From positions 47,011,131 to 47,075,130 of the forward strand of contig OX336393.1 in NCBI GenBank assembly GCA_946902985.2: a stretch of 64,000 nucleotides of DNA, in the 5' to 3' direction. Positions 45,171-57,425 of this stretch are shown piece after piece. The stretch's first letter is position 1. Each line of letters begins with the position of its first letter. The notes beneath the pieces are model-generated. The model saw only the letters and a program-made list of their open reading frames with translations. It did not search any database and was not told where the DNA came from. The stretch comes from Meconema thalassinum. Taxonomy: Eukaryota; Arthropoda; Insecta; Orthoptera; Tettigoniidae. The translations under genes were made by a program, and so were the position numbers.

Positions 45171-48100
45171 TGTATATTGAATGAAATCCAAAGAATACGA
45201 TGCCAGCCCATGATAATGGAATCCCTTGCATATTGAATGGAATCCAAAGGATACGATGCCAGCCCATGAAAATGGAATCCCTTGCATATTGAATGGAATA
45301 CAAAGGATACGATGCCAGCCCATGATATTGGAATTGCTTGCATATTGAATGGAATCCAAAGGATACGATGCCAGCCCATGATAATGGAATCCCTTGCATA
45401 TCGAATGGAATCCAAAGAATACGATGCCAGCCCATGATAATGGAATCCCTTGCATATTGAATGGAATCAAAAGGATACGATGCCAGCCCATGATAATGGA
45501 ATCCCTTGCATATTGAATGGAATCCAAATAATAAGATGCCAGCCCATGATAATGGAATCCCTTGTATATTGAATGGAATCCAAAGGATACGATGCCAGCC
45601 CATGATAATGGAATCCCTTGTATAGTGAATGGAATCCAAAGGATACGATGCCAGCCCATGGTAATGGTATCCCTTGTATTTTGAATGGAATCCAAAGGAT
45701 ACGATGCCAGCCCATGATAATGGAATCCCTTGTACATTGAATGGAATCCAAAGGATACGATTCCAGCCCATGATAACGGAATCTCTTGTACATTGAATGG
45801 AATCCAAAGAATAAGATGCCAGCCCATGATTATGGAATCCCTTGTACATTTGAATGGAATCTAAAGGATACGATGCCAGCCCATGATATTGGAATCCCTT
45901 GTACATTGAATGGAATCCAAAGGATACGATACCAGCCCATGATAATGGAATCCCTTGTATATTGAATGGAATCCAAAGGATACGATGCCAGCCCATGATA
46001 ATGGAATCCCTTGTATATTTGAATGGAATCCAAAGAATACGATGCCAGCCCATGATAATGGAATCCCTTGTATATTGAATGGAATCCAAAGGATACGATG
46101 CCAGCGCATGATAATGGAATCCCTTGTACATTGAATGGAATGCAAAGAATAATATGCTGGCCCATGATAATGGAATCCCCTGTATATTGAATGGAATCCA
46201 ACGGATACGATGCCAGCCCATGATAATGGAATCCCTTGCATATTGAATAGAATCCAAAGAATACTATGCCAGCCCAAGATAATGGAATCCCTTGCATATT
46301 GAATGGAATCAAAAGGATACGATGCCAGCCCATGATAATGGAATCCCTTGCATATTGAATGGAATCCAAATAATAAGATGCCAGCCCATGATAATGGAAT
46401 CCCTTGTATATTGAATGGAATCCAAAGGATACGATGCCAGCCCATGATAATGGAATCCCTTGTATATTGAATGGAATCCAAAGGATACGATGCCAGCCCA
46501 CGGTAATGGTATCCCTTGTATTTTGAATGGAATCCAGAGGATACGATGCCAGCCCATGATAATGGAATCCCTTGCATATTGAATGGAATCCAAAGGATAC
46601 GATGCCAGCCCATGATAATAGAATCACTTGCATATTGAATGGAATCCAAAGGATGCGATGCCAGCCCATGATAATGGAATCCCTTGCATATTGAATGGAA
46701 TCCAAAGGATACGATGCCAGCCCATGATACTGGAATCCCTTGAATATTGAATGGAATCCAAAGGATACGATGCCAGCCCATGATAATGGAATCCCTTGTA
46801 TATTGAATGGAATCCAAAGAATACGATGCCAGCCCATGATAATGGAATCCCTTGCATATTGAATGGAATCCAAAGGATACGATGCCAGTACATGATAATG
46901 GAATCCCTTGCATATTGAATGGAATACAGAGGATACGATGCCAGCCCATGATAATGGAATTGCTTGCATATTGAATGGAATCCAAAGGATACGATGCCAG
47001 CCCATGATAATGGAATCCCTTGCATATTGAATGGAATCCAAAGGATACGATGCCAGCCCATTATAATGGAATCCCTTGCATATTGAATGGAATCCAAAGG
47101 ATACGATGCCAGCCCATGATAAAAGAATCACTTGCATATTGAATGGAATCCAAAGGATACGATGCCAGCCCATGATAATGGAATCCCTTGCATATTGAAT
47201 GGAATCCAAAGGATAAGATGCCAGCCCATGATAATAGAATCCCTTGTATATTGAATGGAACCCAAAGGATACGATGCCAGCCCATGATAATGGAATCCCT
47301 TGCATATTGAATGGAATCCAAAGGATACGATGCCAGCCCATGATAATAGAATCACTTGCATATTGAATGGAATCCAAAGGATACGATGCCAGCCCATGAT
47401 AATGGAATCCCTTGCATATTGAATGGAATACAAAGAATACGATGCCAGCCCATGATAATGGAATCACTTGCATATTGAATGGAATCCAAAGGATACGATG
47501 CCAGCCCATGATAATGGAACCCCTTGCATATTGAATGGAATCCAAAGGATACGATGCCAGCCCATGATAATGGAATCCCTTGTATATTGAATGGAATCCA
47601 AAGAATACGATGCCAGCCCATGATAATGGAATCCCTTGCATATTGAATGGAATCCAAAGGATACGATGCCAGCCCATGATAATGGAATCCCTTGCATATT
47701 GAATGGAATACAAAGGATTCGATGCCAGCCCATGATATTGGAATTGCTTGCATATTGAATGGAATCCAATGGATACGATGCCAGCCCATGATAATGGAAT
47801 CCCTTGCATATCGAATGGAATCCAAAGAATACGATGCCAGCCCATGATAATGGAATCCCTTGCATATTGAATGGAATCAAAAGGATACGATGCCAGCCCA
47901 TGATAATGGAATCCCTTGCATATTGAATGGAATCCAAATAATAAGATGCCAGCCCATGATAATGGAATCCCTTGTATATTGAATGGAATCCAAAGGATAC
48001 GATGCCAGCCCATGGTAATGGAATCCCTTGTATATTGAATGGAATCCAAAGGATAAGATGCCAGCCCATGGTAATGGTATCCCTTGTATTTTGAATGGAA

Positions 48101-50188
48101 TCCAAAGGATACGATGCCAGCCCATGATAATGGAATCCCTTGTACATTGAATGGAATCCAAAGGATACGATGCCAGCCCATGATAATGGAATCTGTTGTA
48201 CATTGAATTGAATCCAAAGAATAAGATGCCAGCCCATGATTATGGAATCCCTTGTACATTTGAATGGAATATAAAGAATACGATGCCAGCCCATGATAAT
48301 GGAATCCCTTGTACATTGAATGGAATCCAAAGGATACGATACCAGCCCATGATAATGGAATCCCTTGTATATTGAATGGAATCCAAAGAATACGATGCCA
48401 GCCCATGATAATGGAATCCCTTGTATATTTGAATGGAATCCAAAGAATACGATGCCAGCCCATGATAATGGAATCCCTTGTATATTTGAAAGGAATCCAA
48501 AGGATACGATGCCAGCCCATGATAATGGAATCCCTTGCATATTGAATGGAATCCAAATAATAAGATGCCAGCCCATGATAATGGAATCCCTTGTATATTG
48601 AATGGAATCCAAAGGATACGATGCCAGCCCATGGTAATGGAATCCCTTGTACATTGAATGGAATCCAAAGGATACGATGCCAGCCCATGATAATGGATTC
48701 TCTTGTACATTGAATGGAATCCAAAGAATAAGATGCCAGCCCATGATTATGGAATCCCTTGTACATTTGAATGGAATCTAAAGGATACGATGCCAGCCCA
48801 TGATAATGGAATCCCTTGTACATTGAATGGAATCCAAAGGATACGATACCAGCCCATGATAATGGAATCCCTTGTATATTGAATGGAATCCAAAGGATAC
48901 GATGCCAGCCCATGATAATGGAATCCCTTGTATATTTGAATGGAATCCAAAGAATACGATGCCAGCCCATGGTAATGGAATCCCTTGTATAATGAATGGA
49001 ATCCAAAGGATACGATGCCAGCGCATGATAATGGAATCCCTTGTACATTGAATGGAATACAAAGAATAATATGCTGGCCCATGATAATGGAATCCCCTGT
49101 ATATTGAACGGAATCCAACGGATACGATGCCAGCCCATGATAATGGAATCCCTTGCATATTGAATAGAATCCAAAGAATACTATGCCAGCCCATGATAAT
49201 GGAATCCCTTGTACATTGAATGGAATCCAAAGAATTAGATGCCAACCCATGATAATAGAATCCCTTGTATATTGAATGGAATCCAAAGAATTAGATTCCA
49301 GCCCATGATTATGGAATCCCTTGTTTATTGAATGGAATCCAAAGAATACGATGCCAGCCCTTGATAATGGAATCCCTTGTACATTGAATGGAATACAAAG
49401 AATAAGATGCCAGCCCATGATAATAGAATCCCTTGTACATGAATGGAATCCAAAGAATAATATGCTGGCCCATGATAATGGAATCCCTTGTACATTGAAT
49501 GGGATCCAAAGATTAAGATGTCAGCCCATGATAATGAAATCCCTTGTATATTGAATGGAATCCAAAGAATACGATGCCAGCCCATGATAATGGAATCCCT
49601 TGTATATTGAATGGAATCCAAAAAATAGGATTCCAGCCCATGATAATAGAATCCCTTGTACATTGAATGGAATCCAAAGAATAATATGCTGGCCCATGAT
49701 AATGGAATCCCTTGTACATTGAATGGGATCCAGCGAATAAGATGTCAGCCCATGATAATGAAATCCCTTGTATATTGAATGGAATCCGAAGAATAAGATG
49801 CCAGCCCATGATAATGGAATCCCTTGCATATTGAATGGAATCCAAATAGGATGCCAGCCCATGATAATGGAATCCCTTGTATATTGAATGGAATCCAAAT
49901 GATACGATGCCAGCCCATGATAATAGAATCCCTTGTATATTGAATGGAATCCAAAGAATAAGATGCCGACCCATGATAAGGGAATCCCTTGCATATTGAA
50001 TGGAATTCAAAGAATACGATGCCAGCCCATGATAATGGAATCCCTTGCATATTGAATGAAATTCAATGACTACGATGCCAGCCCATGATAATAGAATCAC
50101 TTGTACAATGAATGGAATTCAAAGAATAAGATGCCAGCCCATGATAATAGAATCACTTGTACAATGAATGGGATCCAAATAATAAGAT

Positions 50189-50983
50189 TATTATTCTCGA
50201 GTCAGAAAACATCAAATAAAACACAGATACAAGTACTATGGCTACAGACATTATATAATATTTGACCAAAACTTGGCCACTTCCCCTGCATTTTGTGATG
50301 CTTCATAAAGTTCATATTCTGTGCAGGAGGTCGGACACAGTCTACACTGAAGCATGTGTTTCACAGTCTGATCTTCTCCACAGTCTACACTGAATGCTAT
50401 CTTCCTTAATGTAGCTCCACTTTGCAAGATTGTTCTTAGATCTGCCCACTCCTGATCTTAATCTATTCGAGGATTTCCATGTTACCCAATCTTGAACATG
50501 ACCAGGAGGTAACGTTCCGGCCATCCTTTTCCAGCCCAGGAGAGGAGATTCCTTAGCTTTCCATTATTCTAGCCTGGCTTTTTCACACGTAGTATTCAAT
50601 TCTTTGGATGTTCTTAGAAAACTCTTCCTAGACTTCAGCCTCTGAGCATGCAGTTCATGCCCATGTAGAGGATGCGTTGCTACCTGGACAACTTTCTCCC
50701 TTTCCTTGTTTGTAGCAATTTCTCGTCTATTAGAGGGTGGTGCTATTCCTGCGAGCTGGTAAAGGCACTCTGTTGGTGTTGATCTTAAGCATCCAGTTGT
50801 AGTTCTACACGTTTCATTGAGAGCTACATCTACCTGTTTAGCATGAGTACTCTGCAGCGGAGTAACACAATGCCATTGCATATGTTCCAATAGTGTCAGG
50901 TTGACTACCTCATTGTGATCCGGCCAGTTTCCTCAAAAGATTATTCCTGGTGTGAACTTTTGACTTGGTGTTCAAACAGTAAG
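50189..50983 (-). pseudogene. Jockey-like retrotransposon 3' fragment inserted in the satellite
   Basis: Minus-strand reading from about 50975 gives KVHTRNNLLRKLAGS, STHAKQVDVALNETCRT, STPTECLYQLAGIAPPSNRRE, a TWKSSNRLRSGVGRSKNNLA block and QCRLC..SCTEYELYEASQN, ending in VAKFW. Frame changes occur. Both flanks are satellite text (AATAAGAT at 50181-50188 and 50984-50991). These could be an 8 bp target duplication, but the array itself repeats that word. It is related to 2849-4020. Confidence 0.85.
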
Positions 50984-52320
50984 AATAAGATGTTATCCCA
51001 TTATAATTGAATCCCTTGTACATTGAATGGAATCCAAAGAATAAGATGTTAACCCATGATAATGGAATCCCTTGTACATTGGAATCCAAGGAATAAGATG
51101 CCAGCCCATGATAATGGAATCCCTTGTACATTGAATGAAATCCAAAGAATAAGATGTCAGCCCATGATAATAGAATCCCTCGTTCATTTAATGAAATCCA
51201 AAGAATAAGATGTTAACCAATCTTAATGGGATCCCTTGTACATTGGAATCCAAGGAATAAGATGTTAGCCCATGATAATAGAATCCCTCGTGCATTGAAT
51301 GGAATCCAAAGAATAAGATGTTAACCAATTATAATGGAATCCCTTGTTCATTGGAATCCAAGGAATAAGATGTTAGCCCATGATAATAGAATCCCTCGTG
51401 CATTGAATGAAATCCAAAGAATAAGATGTTAACCAATCATAATGGAATCCCTTGTACATTGGAATCTAAGGAATAAGATGTTAGCCCATTATAATAGAAT
51501 CCCTCGTGCATTGAATGGAATCCAAAGAATAAGATGTTAACCAATTATAATGGAATCCCTTGTTCATTGGAATCCAAGGAATAAGATGTTAGCCCATGAT
51601 AATAGAATCCCTCGTGCATTGAATGAAATCCAAAGAATAAGATGTTAACCAATCATAATGGAATCCCTTGTACATTGGAATCTAAGGAATAAGATGTTAG
51701 CCCATTATAATAGAATCCCTCGTGCATTGAATGGAATCCAAAGAATAAGATGTTAACCAATTATAATGGAATCCCTTGTTCATTGGAATCCAAGGAATAA
51801 GATGTTAGCCCATGATAATAGAATCCCTCGTGCATTGAATGAAATCCAAAGAATAAGATGTTAACCAATCATAATGGAATCCCTTGTACATTGGAATCTA
51901 AGGAATAAGATGTTAGCCCATTATAATAGAATCCCTCGTGCATTGAATGGAATCCAAAGAATAAGATGTTAACCAATCATAATGGAATCCCTTGTACATT
52001 GGAATCCAAGGAATAAGATGTTAGCCCATGATAATAGAATCCCTCGTGCATTGAATGGAATCCAAAGAATAAGATGTTAACCAATGATAATGGAATCCCT
52101 TGTTCATTGGAATCCAAGATGTTAGCTCATGATAATAGAATCCCTTGTACATTGAATGGAATCCAAAGAATAAGATGTTAACCCATGCTAATAGAATCCC
52201 TCGTGTATTGAATGGAATCCAAAGAATAAGATGTTAGCCCATGATAATAGAATCCCTTGTATATTGCTTGAAGTTCAAAGAATAAGTTATCAACCTGTGG
52301 TATGAGGATCTCTTGTAGTA
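50984..52320. repeat. Second satellite block, 216 bp higher-order repeat of 56 and 52 bp monomers
   Basis: Monomers alternate between a 56 bp type (GTTAGCCCATGATAATAGAA, CCTCGTGCATTG) and a 52 bp type (GTTAACCAAT, ACATTGGAATCC) that lacks 4 bp of the GAATGGAAT core. Variants alternate again, giving exact 216 bp spacing: TTAACCAATT at 51321, 51537 and 51753. The right edge decays into degenerate monomers by about 52315. Confidence 0.95.
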
Positions 52321-52689
52321 TTCCGTGACGTCTAGGGGAAGGGGAGGCCCCGTTTCGCGCGGCGACAGTGACAAGTGACGAGCGAGATGCGCCAGGGAGA
52401 TTGATGTAACCCACTAACGATGCTGACGGTGGAAATTATTTTAAACGTTGCAAATGAAGGTGGGTGTTCTCTGGACGGAAGCAGGATGATGAATAATGTA
52501 TGTACCGCCATAGCACGGCGCATGCGCGCACTCTGACACAAATTGAATCATGTTTCTCTCGTAACCGAGGTGGTGCACCAAGTGGCAGATACTCACTCAT
52601 GTTTAGAAATTGGGATCAAACAATCGTTATCCTTTCCACAATAATCTCTACTATCAGCGATCAGTCACTGCGTTCCATGGCCGTTTGAA
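52321..52689. other. No gene seen
   Basis: GC-richer flank of the satellite without a supportable frame. Confidence 0.5.
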
Positions 52690-53425
52690 TACTAAATGCT
52701 ATTTTTAGCCTACTTTTCATATTTTGTAAACGGCTACAGCTATAAAAATCAAATTGAACTCTATGTTGTATATCTCAGAATGTCTGCATGCGAGCTCTTC
52801 CAAAATTGACACACACAGAGATAATGACATACCAGATATGACATTGTTGCCAATTTGACTCTAAGCCCGCTGTTAGGTCCATCATTTAAATGCATGTAAC
52901 TTCTATACTATCAATGGCATTTAGACCAAATTTCGTATGTGCGTTGTGTATCATAACCGATACGACTATAAATATTCTTGAGAGCCAGCAGGGCTGCCAA
53001 CTGTTAATAAGTACTTTCTCTAGACTTTTTATCCTAATTCCAATATATCAGAAAGTATGCAAGCCATCAGCTCTAAATTTTTCAGACGTAAATTATATTA
53101 CCTGACATTCTAGATGAATTTGGACTACCTGATACATGTCAGTGCTACCAACATGATTCTGAGCCTGCTGATTGGTCTAATTTTAAATACTTGTAACTTG
53201 TATATTAACAAATGGATTTTATCCAAAATTGGGTAATAGATCAGAATGTTTAATTCTAAGCAACACATACATGACACTGTTGCCAACATTATTTTGCAAG
53301 TGCTGATAGATTCAATGTATCATTTCATTTCTGATTTATAGATTATTCATTGGCATGAATCTTTAATTTTAAGAAAAGTAGGCTATTTAGTTCGTCACGG
53401 AACTACTTGTTCAGCTATTAGGTCG
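52690..53425 (+). repeat. Repeat family A, partial copy with the 3' end
   Basis: It begins TTTTTAGCCTACTTTTCATA and ends AGTTCGTCACGGAACTACTTGTT. Internal blocks CAGGGCTGCCAACTGTTAAT and TATCAGAAAGTATGCAAGCC match 57965-58340. The 5' CTGT-rich part is missing. Confidence 0.8.
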
Positions 53426-53476
53426 TGTTGTGTACATCAAATACAAGCCAAGACAAGAGAGTTATAATGTCTGGTG

Positions 53477-53818
53477 CTACCAAATAGTTCAGTTGGAAAG
53501 AACATCGGACCGGAAATCCGAAGTTCTTAGGTTCGTATTCTAATCGCTCCAAAGATTATAAATTAGTACGAGGAACACATACCACTTAGGAATGCGAGAG
53601 GGGGAATAGCTAAACGACATAAGGGACCCTCACACACGGGAATTTCCCTTCAGTCGAGTGCAGAAAGTGACCAAGTTAACTGCTCTGAACAGGACTGCGC
53701 AATACCTAACCAGATAAGTAGCCTGTACAATACAATCTGAATTGACCATTTACAACAAACAAGCAAATTCCGGAGGTCAATCACCAGTTCCAGTATCTCA
53801 AAAAAAAAAAAAAAAACC
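53477..53818 (+). mobile_element. tRNA-derived SINE with poly-A tail
   Basis: The head has ATAGTTCAGTTGGAAAGAAC (A box) and TAGGTTCGTATTCTAATC (B box). A body of about 250 bp follows, ending in an A run (about 53800-53816). The poly-A tail differs from the ATT-tailed S2 and S4 families. Single copy here. Confidence 0.7.
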
Positions 53819-53859
53819 ACACATCACATAGACTACAATTAACAAATACTGACGAGTTG

Positions 53860-54105
53860 AATTATCTCAACTAATACCGCAACTAAAGAAGTGTATATAT
53901 TGTAAACATTTTCACCCATACTTTCAGACATAGATGTTATAGCCTAAGTGTAATGGATCTGATGATGATCGCTTGACGATAGAAACTGGTCATCCCAGTG
54001 TATTTATTAATCTCATGTAATATTTTTCAGGATTAGGAAATAACCCATCGCATTTGGGCACATTCGTGTTGACGGACTGAAAAGCACCAAACTTTAGTTT
54101 TTTGA
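53860..54105 (+). mobile_element. Penelope-like terminal-repeat fragment with hammerhead motif
   Basis: The right end GTGTTGACGGACTGAAAAGC (54068 on) matches the terminal repeat of the Penelope-like element at 28514-28540. Upstream is a hammerhead-type core (next entry). No coding part is present. Confidence 0.72.
53951..54000 (+). ncRNA. Candidate hammerhead ribozyme
   Basis: CTGATGA (53959-53965) and GAAA (53982-53985) are the two conserved core strings. ATCG and CGAT can pair between them as stem II around CTTGA. GGAT before the core pairs with ATCC after GGTC as stem I, placing cleavage after C at 53991. The helix III part (ACTGGT) is very short, as described for Penelope-like element hammerheads. 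A bulged G is needed in stem II, so activity is uncertain. Confidence 0.6.
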
Positions 54106-54509
54106 TTGTAACTTAATGTACACAACACAACTTAATTACTGAAAGATCGCTTTTTGTAAGCCATTTGTTGTTCGCACAAGCTGACGTATTTCAGGCCATG
54201 CGGTAGATATTTGCTGTTGTAGTTTCGGAGGTGAAATATTTCTCTGGCCTATAGTACCAGTGGTTTGGAAAGCCGCCCTCAGGCCGATTGTTAGGACACG
54301 AGAGGCTCCACACCCTTCTTGCTGATGGATCCCTCCCATACAGAGTCCTACATTCCCAACCTGATGGTAAACGGCCAAGGGGACGCCCCAGGACGCGATA
54401 GAAGGATCGAGTTCTGACAATCGTTAAGCAAGCGGAGCCGACAGCGCTAGAGATAAGCCCTCATCTGCAGTTGATATCTCACTTCTTCTTTCCCATTGTC
54501 TTTTAATTG
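54106..54509. other. No gene seen
   Basis: No recognisable frame or repeat. Confidence 0.45.
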
Positions 54510-54850
54510 TATTTTTAGCCTACTTTTCAAATTTTGTAAAAATGAGGAAAAAGTAGACTTATGAGATCGATCCGGGAAATGTGTGCCTGTCTGTCCTTCT
54601 GCTGTCTGTCTGTGTGTGTTCCCCCCTATCAACCCTTAAACGGCTGCAGCTATCTAAACCAAATTTGGTATGAGTAAAGATATATACCTGAATATTCCAC
54701 GGCTATATTTTAAAATGTTGTCAGTGCTACCAACTGCTGAGAAATCGCAATTAAAATTTGCGCTCCATATTGGATATCTTGGAAGGTATTCCCAAATTGG
54801 CACCCAGACAGGGACTGTTCCGGTGAAATGGGACGTCTCAGCCCACTGTA
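54510..54850 (+). repeat. Repeat family A, 5' part
   Basis: TTTTTAGCCTACTTTTCAAA, then AAAAGTAGACTTATGAGATC, CGATCCGGGAAATGTGTG and a CTGT-rich run, as at 57426-57800. It stops before the internal tandem units. Confidence 0.8.
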
Positions 54851-54864
54851 TATATCAGTGGTAG

Positions 54865-55800
54865 GATTGTTTCTACTGTTATGCTTCAAAGGCCTTTTGT
54901 ATACGAGATGTTCTGCTGTCCTGCTTGTACAGTAGGGTGCTCTAGTTGCTATGGTTCTCTCTCTCTCTGTGGTCAACAGCCGTGAGGCTGGTTGGCACCA
55001 TCTCACCCTTCTTCCCGTCTCCGTCTTCCTCTTCAGTTCACAGTTTGAGCCACAACCCATATCTTCTAGTATTTGACTCATGTACTCCAGTCTGGGTCTT
55101 CCTCTATAATTCTTGCCGTCTACTGTTCCCTCGATTATAAGCTTAATCAGTCCATTGTGTCACAGTATGTGGCACACGAGGTGATTCCTTCTTCTTTTTA
55201 AATATTTAAGGAAGCATCTTCTCTCTCCCATTCTTCTAAAGACTTCCTCATTTGTGACCATTTCTTTCCAACAGATTTTCATAATCCTTCTATAGCACCA
55301 GGTTTCAAATGCCAGTAGTCTTTTCCTCTCTCCCTCTTCTATTGTCCAAGATTCGCTGCCATGTAGCGCGACGCTCCATACATAGGTCTTCAACATTTGT
55401 TTCCTCACATCAAGACTTATGTTCCTTGCAGTAAATAGGTTCTTCTTTTTATAGAAAGCGTTCTTGGCTTGGGCAATCCTACTTAATATCTCTCTGCTGG
55501 TTCTTCCATCATTCGTTATTTTACTTCCCAGATAATTAAACTCATTCACTTCTTGTATCTTTTCATTTCTTAACTCTATTGATGTCTGGTTTTCGCCATT
55601 TTTACTGCAGACCAAAATTTTTGTTTTATTTGTATTTATTCTCATATTAAATTCTTCGTCCATTATTTTGTCCATCTTGCTCAGGATATTTTGTGAGTCT
55701 TCTTCACTTTCAGTAATTAGCGCTATGCAATCAGCAAACCTTACCATGTCAACTTTATCTCCATGAATATTCACTGCAGTTGCTATGGTTACCCGGAATA
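54865..55800 (-). pseudogene. Non-LTR retrotransposon (endonuclease-reverse transcriptase type), 3' half
   Basis: An almost continuous minus-strand frame (to 55160) encodes VDMVRFADCIALITESEED, where the catalytic FADD has become FADC. Next come MRINTNKTKILVCSKNG, VNEFNYLGSKITNDGRTS, LYGSE-like ALHGSESWTIEEGERKR and FETWCYRRIMKICWKEMV. It is the same family as 30150-31488 but better preserved. The frame is lost after LVCHIL, and the 3' part to 54865 is non-coding. The changed catalytic aspartate and missing 5' half make it inactive. It adjoins SINE S3 copy 2. Confidence 0.87.
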
Positions 55801-55802
55801 TA

Positions 55803-56320
55803 ATTTGGTTGGTTTGTTGGTTTCTCAATTTAGGGGCTGCAACAACGCTGTCATATTGCCCCGTGTACTTTGGGTGTGTGTAGTCTGTCTGATAACCGGT
55901 CTTAATTGTGATAACTGTAGGCCTATTAGTATGTGTTATCTGTAATTGAGGCAAGGACTGCAAACTATCAATTTCATCAAGTAGTTCCTACTTTTGCTAC
56001 CAAATGCTACCGTCCACGACACCTAGCTGTGAACTTGGCTACAAGATGCCACCGCAAACGGCACCTGGCGGCAAACGTTGGAACTTAATAGAGCGCCAAT
56101 CAAATCTAACCTACAAATTTAGCTTCACACAATTGTAGTTAGTGGAATGTTCTTTTAAAAGCCATAAATTTGACATGGGCCCGCAGGGTTTACTTTGCTC
56201 CGAAGGAAGGTATACAGTGGGAATTTAACGCTCTTAATAAAGCAGACGACTTCGGTCAGGTTTGAACCCACGATCTTGCGCATAGAAGCTCAGCATGCTA
56301 CCAACTACGCCACCGAAGTC
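55803..56320 (-). mobile_element. Long tRNA-headed SINE (family S3), copy 2
   Basis: On the minus strand it begins with GACTTCGGTGGCGTAGTTGG and GGGTTCAAACCTGACC (A and B boxes) and runs to the block near 55803. It matches 5400-5910 over its full length with moderate divergence. Confidence 0.82.
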
Positions 56321-56329
56321 GTATTTTGT

Positions 56330-56955
56330 CTTGCTGCTGATCTAGTTTCTATGGTTATTGTGTTAAGACGCTTTTTGTCCTTCGCGCTCTACAGTATGGG
56401 GTGACGTAGGTACCTCTGTCCCTTTGGCCCCAAGCAGTGAAGCACGCGGCCAGGCCTAGAGACCAAAGGAATGTTTATTATAACTCTGTGTATGAGGACA
56501 AAGCAGACAGGTAACCCGAGGAAGGCTGTGCCCTGGTGTTTGACTTGAGCAGCTCGTTAGGACTCGAGTTAATCAGGTTATATTCTTTGACCTGGCTAAT
56601 GAATTTAGTGAGAGTAATTAGTTTAACTGTCCTCTTTGTTATTCCTTGCTTGTCGTCACACACATGCATACATTCTCAACGCCATACTTCACAGAGTAGC
56701 CATGCAGTCAACGCTGAGATTCGGTCTTGAGATTTTCAACTTCCCCTTACAGTCGTGACGCAGTTTGAGTGTATTTGCTTTAGAAACAGAAGGAGGGGTT
56801 CGAACAGGGTGTTGCTGCCACCGAGTATGTGGACAAGCTCTCTCCACAGATACAAAATACAATTCTATTTGGTTCAAAGGAGAGGCTAATGTATACTCGT
56901 TTGTTAACAACTGTTTCCCCGCAAGGAACATAACCAATAAAAGACAAGTAGTTCC
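56330..56955. other. No gene seen
   Basis: No supportable frame or repeat. Confidence 0.45.
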
Positions 56956-56964
56956 ATGAAAACC

Positions 56965-57425
56965 AAAAGCCTATTTTCATATATCCTACTTATGTTAAGT
57001 GCCTCTACCAACATACAAAATTTCAGTTTGATTGCTGTAAAAGATTCGTAGATATTGAAAACCATCTAAATATTTCGGATGGTCGCCATGTTGGATTGTT
57101 ATATGTACAGGCCATAGAGTTATGTACCATTAATGGAAAATTATTGCGTGGGTTCATTATTCAAACTTTCACTTTGATCGCATGATTTCGACTCATGAGA
57201 TAAAAACATAATTTTAAAATTTCGCACAGCCGCCATGTTAGATTGGTGAGACGTAATACAATTTGAAGGGCATGGTTGGGTTCGGCCGAAATGGTGCTAT
57301 GACCTAACCGAGTTTCGTTGAAATATCTCCAGCCGTTTAGAAGTTATTACAGGGGGGCACACGCAGACACGATGACAAACATACGTACACACATACACAC
57401 ACTCGGACAAAAGGTGATCTCATAA
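56965..57425 (+). repeat. Repeat family B, copy 2
   Basis: Matches 14940-15230 and 15770-15860, but without the 290 bp tandem units between. It ends in a CACACACTCGG microsatellite-like stretch and GTGATCTCATAAGCCTATTT, directly joined to repeat A. Confidence 0.75.

Larger units (their letters stand above)
36797..50188. repeat. 56 bp satellite array, about 239 monomers, with nested higher-order repeats
   Basis: The monomer begins ATGCCAGCCCATGATAATGG and ends CCAAAGGATACG. It holds ATGGAATCC twice, 21 bp apart. Private variants show higher-order structure. GCCAGTACATG occurs at 37941, 39901, 42008 and 43968, and CCAAATAATAAG at about 38211, 40171, 42278 and 44238, so a 1,960 bp (35 monomer) step nests inside a 4,067 bp step. 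GATGACAGCC at 39451 and 43518 confirms 4,067. Towards the right the monomers diverge (GTACATTG variant, some 57 bp units). The minus strand is free of stops in long stretches of all three frames, giving long spurious frames up to 1,114 codons (45830-49174). I do not call any of these genes. Confidence 0.97.

Noticed and set aside
36838..49174. Very long minus-strand reading frames with a repeated DSIQYARDSIIMGWHRILWI-type peptide
   Set aside because: They are the translation of 56 bp satellite monomers in rotating frames. Many overlap each other in different frames, most start at TTG rather than ATG, and there is no sign of a domain, promoter or splice structure.
36797..52320. CRISPR-like array
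   Set aside because: There are no unique spacers. Monomers follow each other directly, and the sequence is eukaryotic satellite.
36797..52320. Centromere identity via a CENP-B box
   Set aside because: I see no match to the CENP-B box in the monomer. Satellite organisation alone does not show centromere function.
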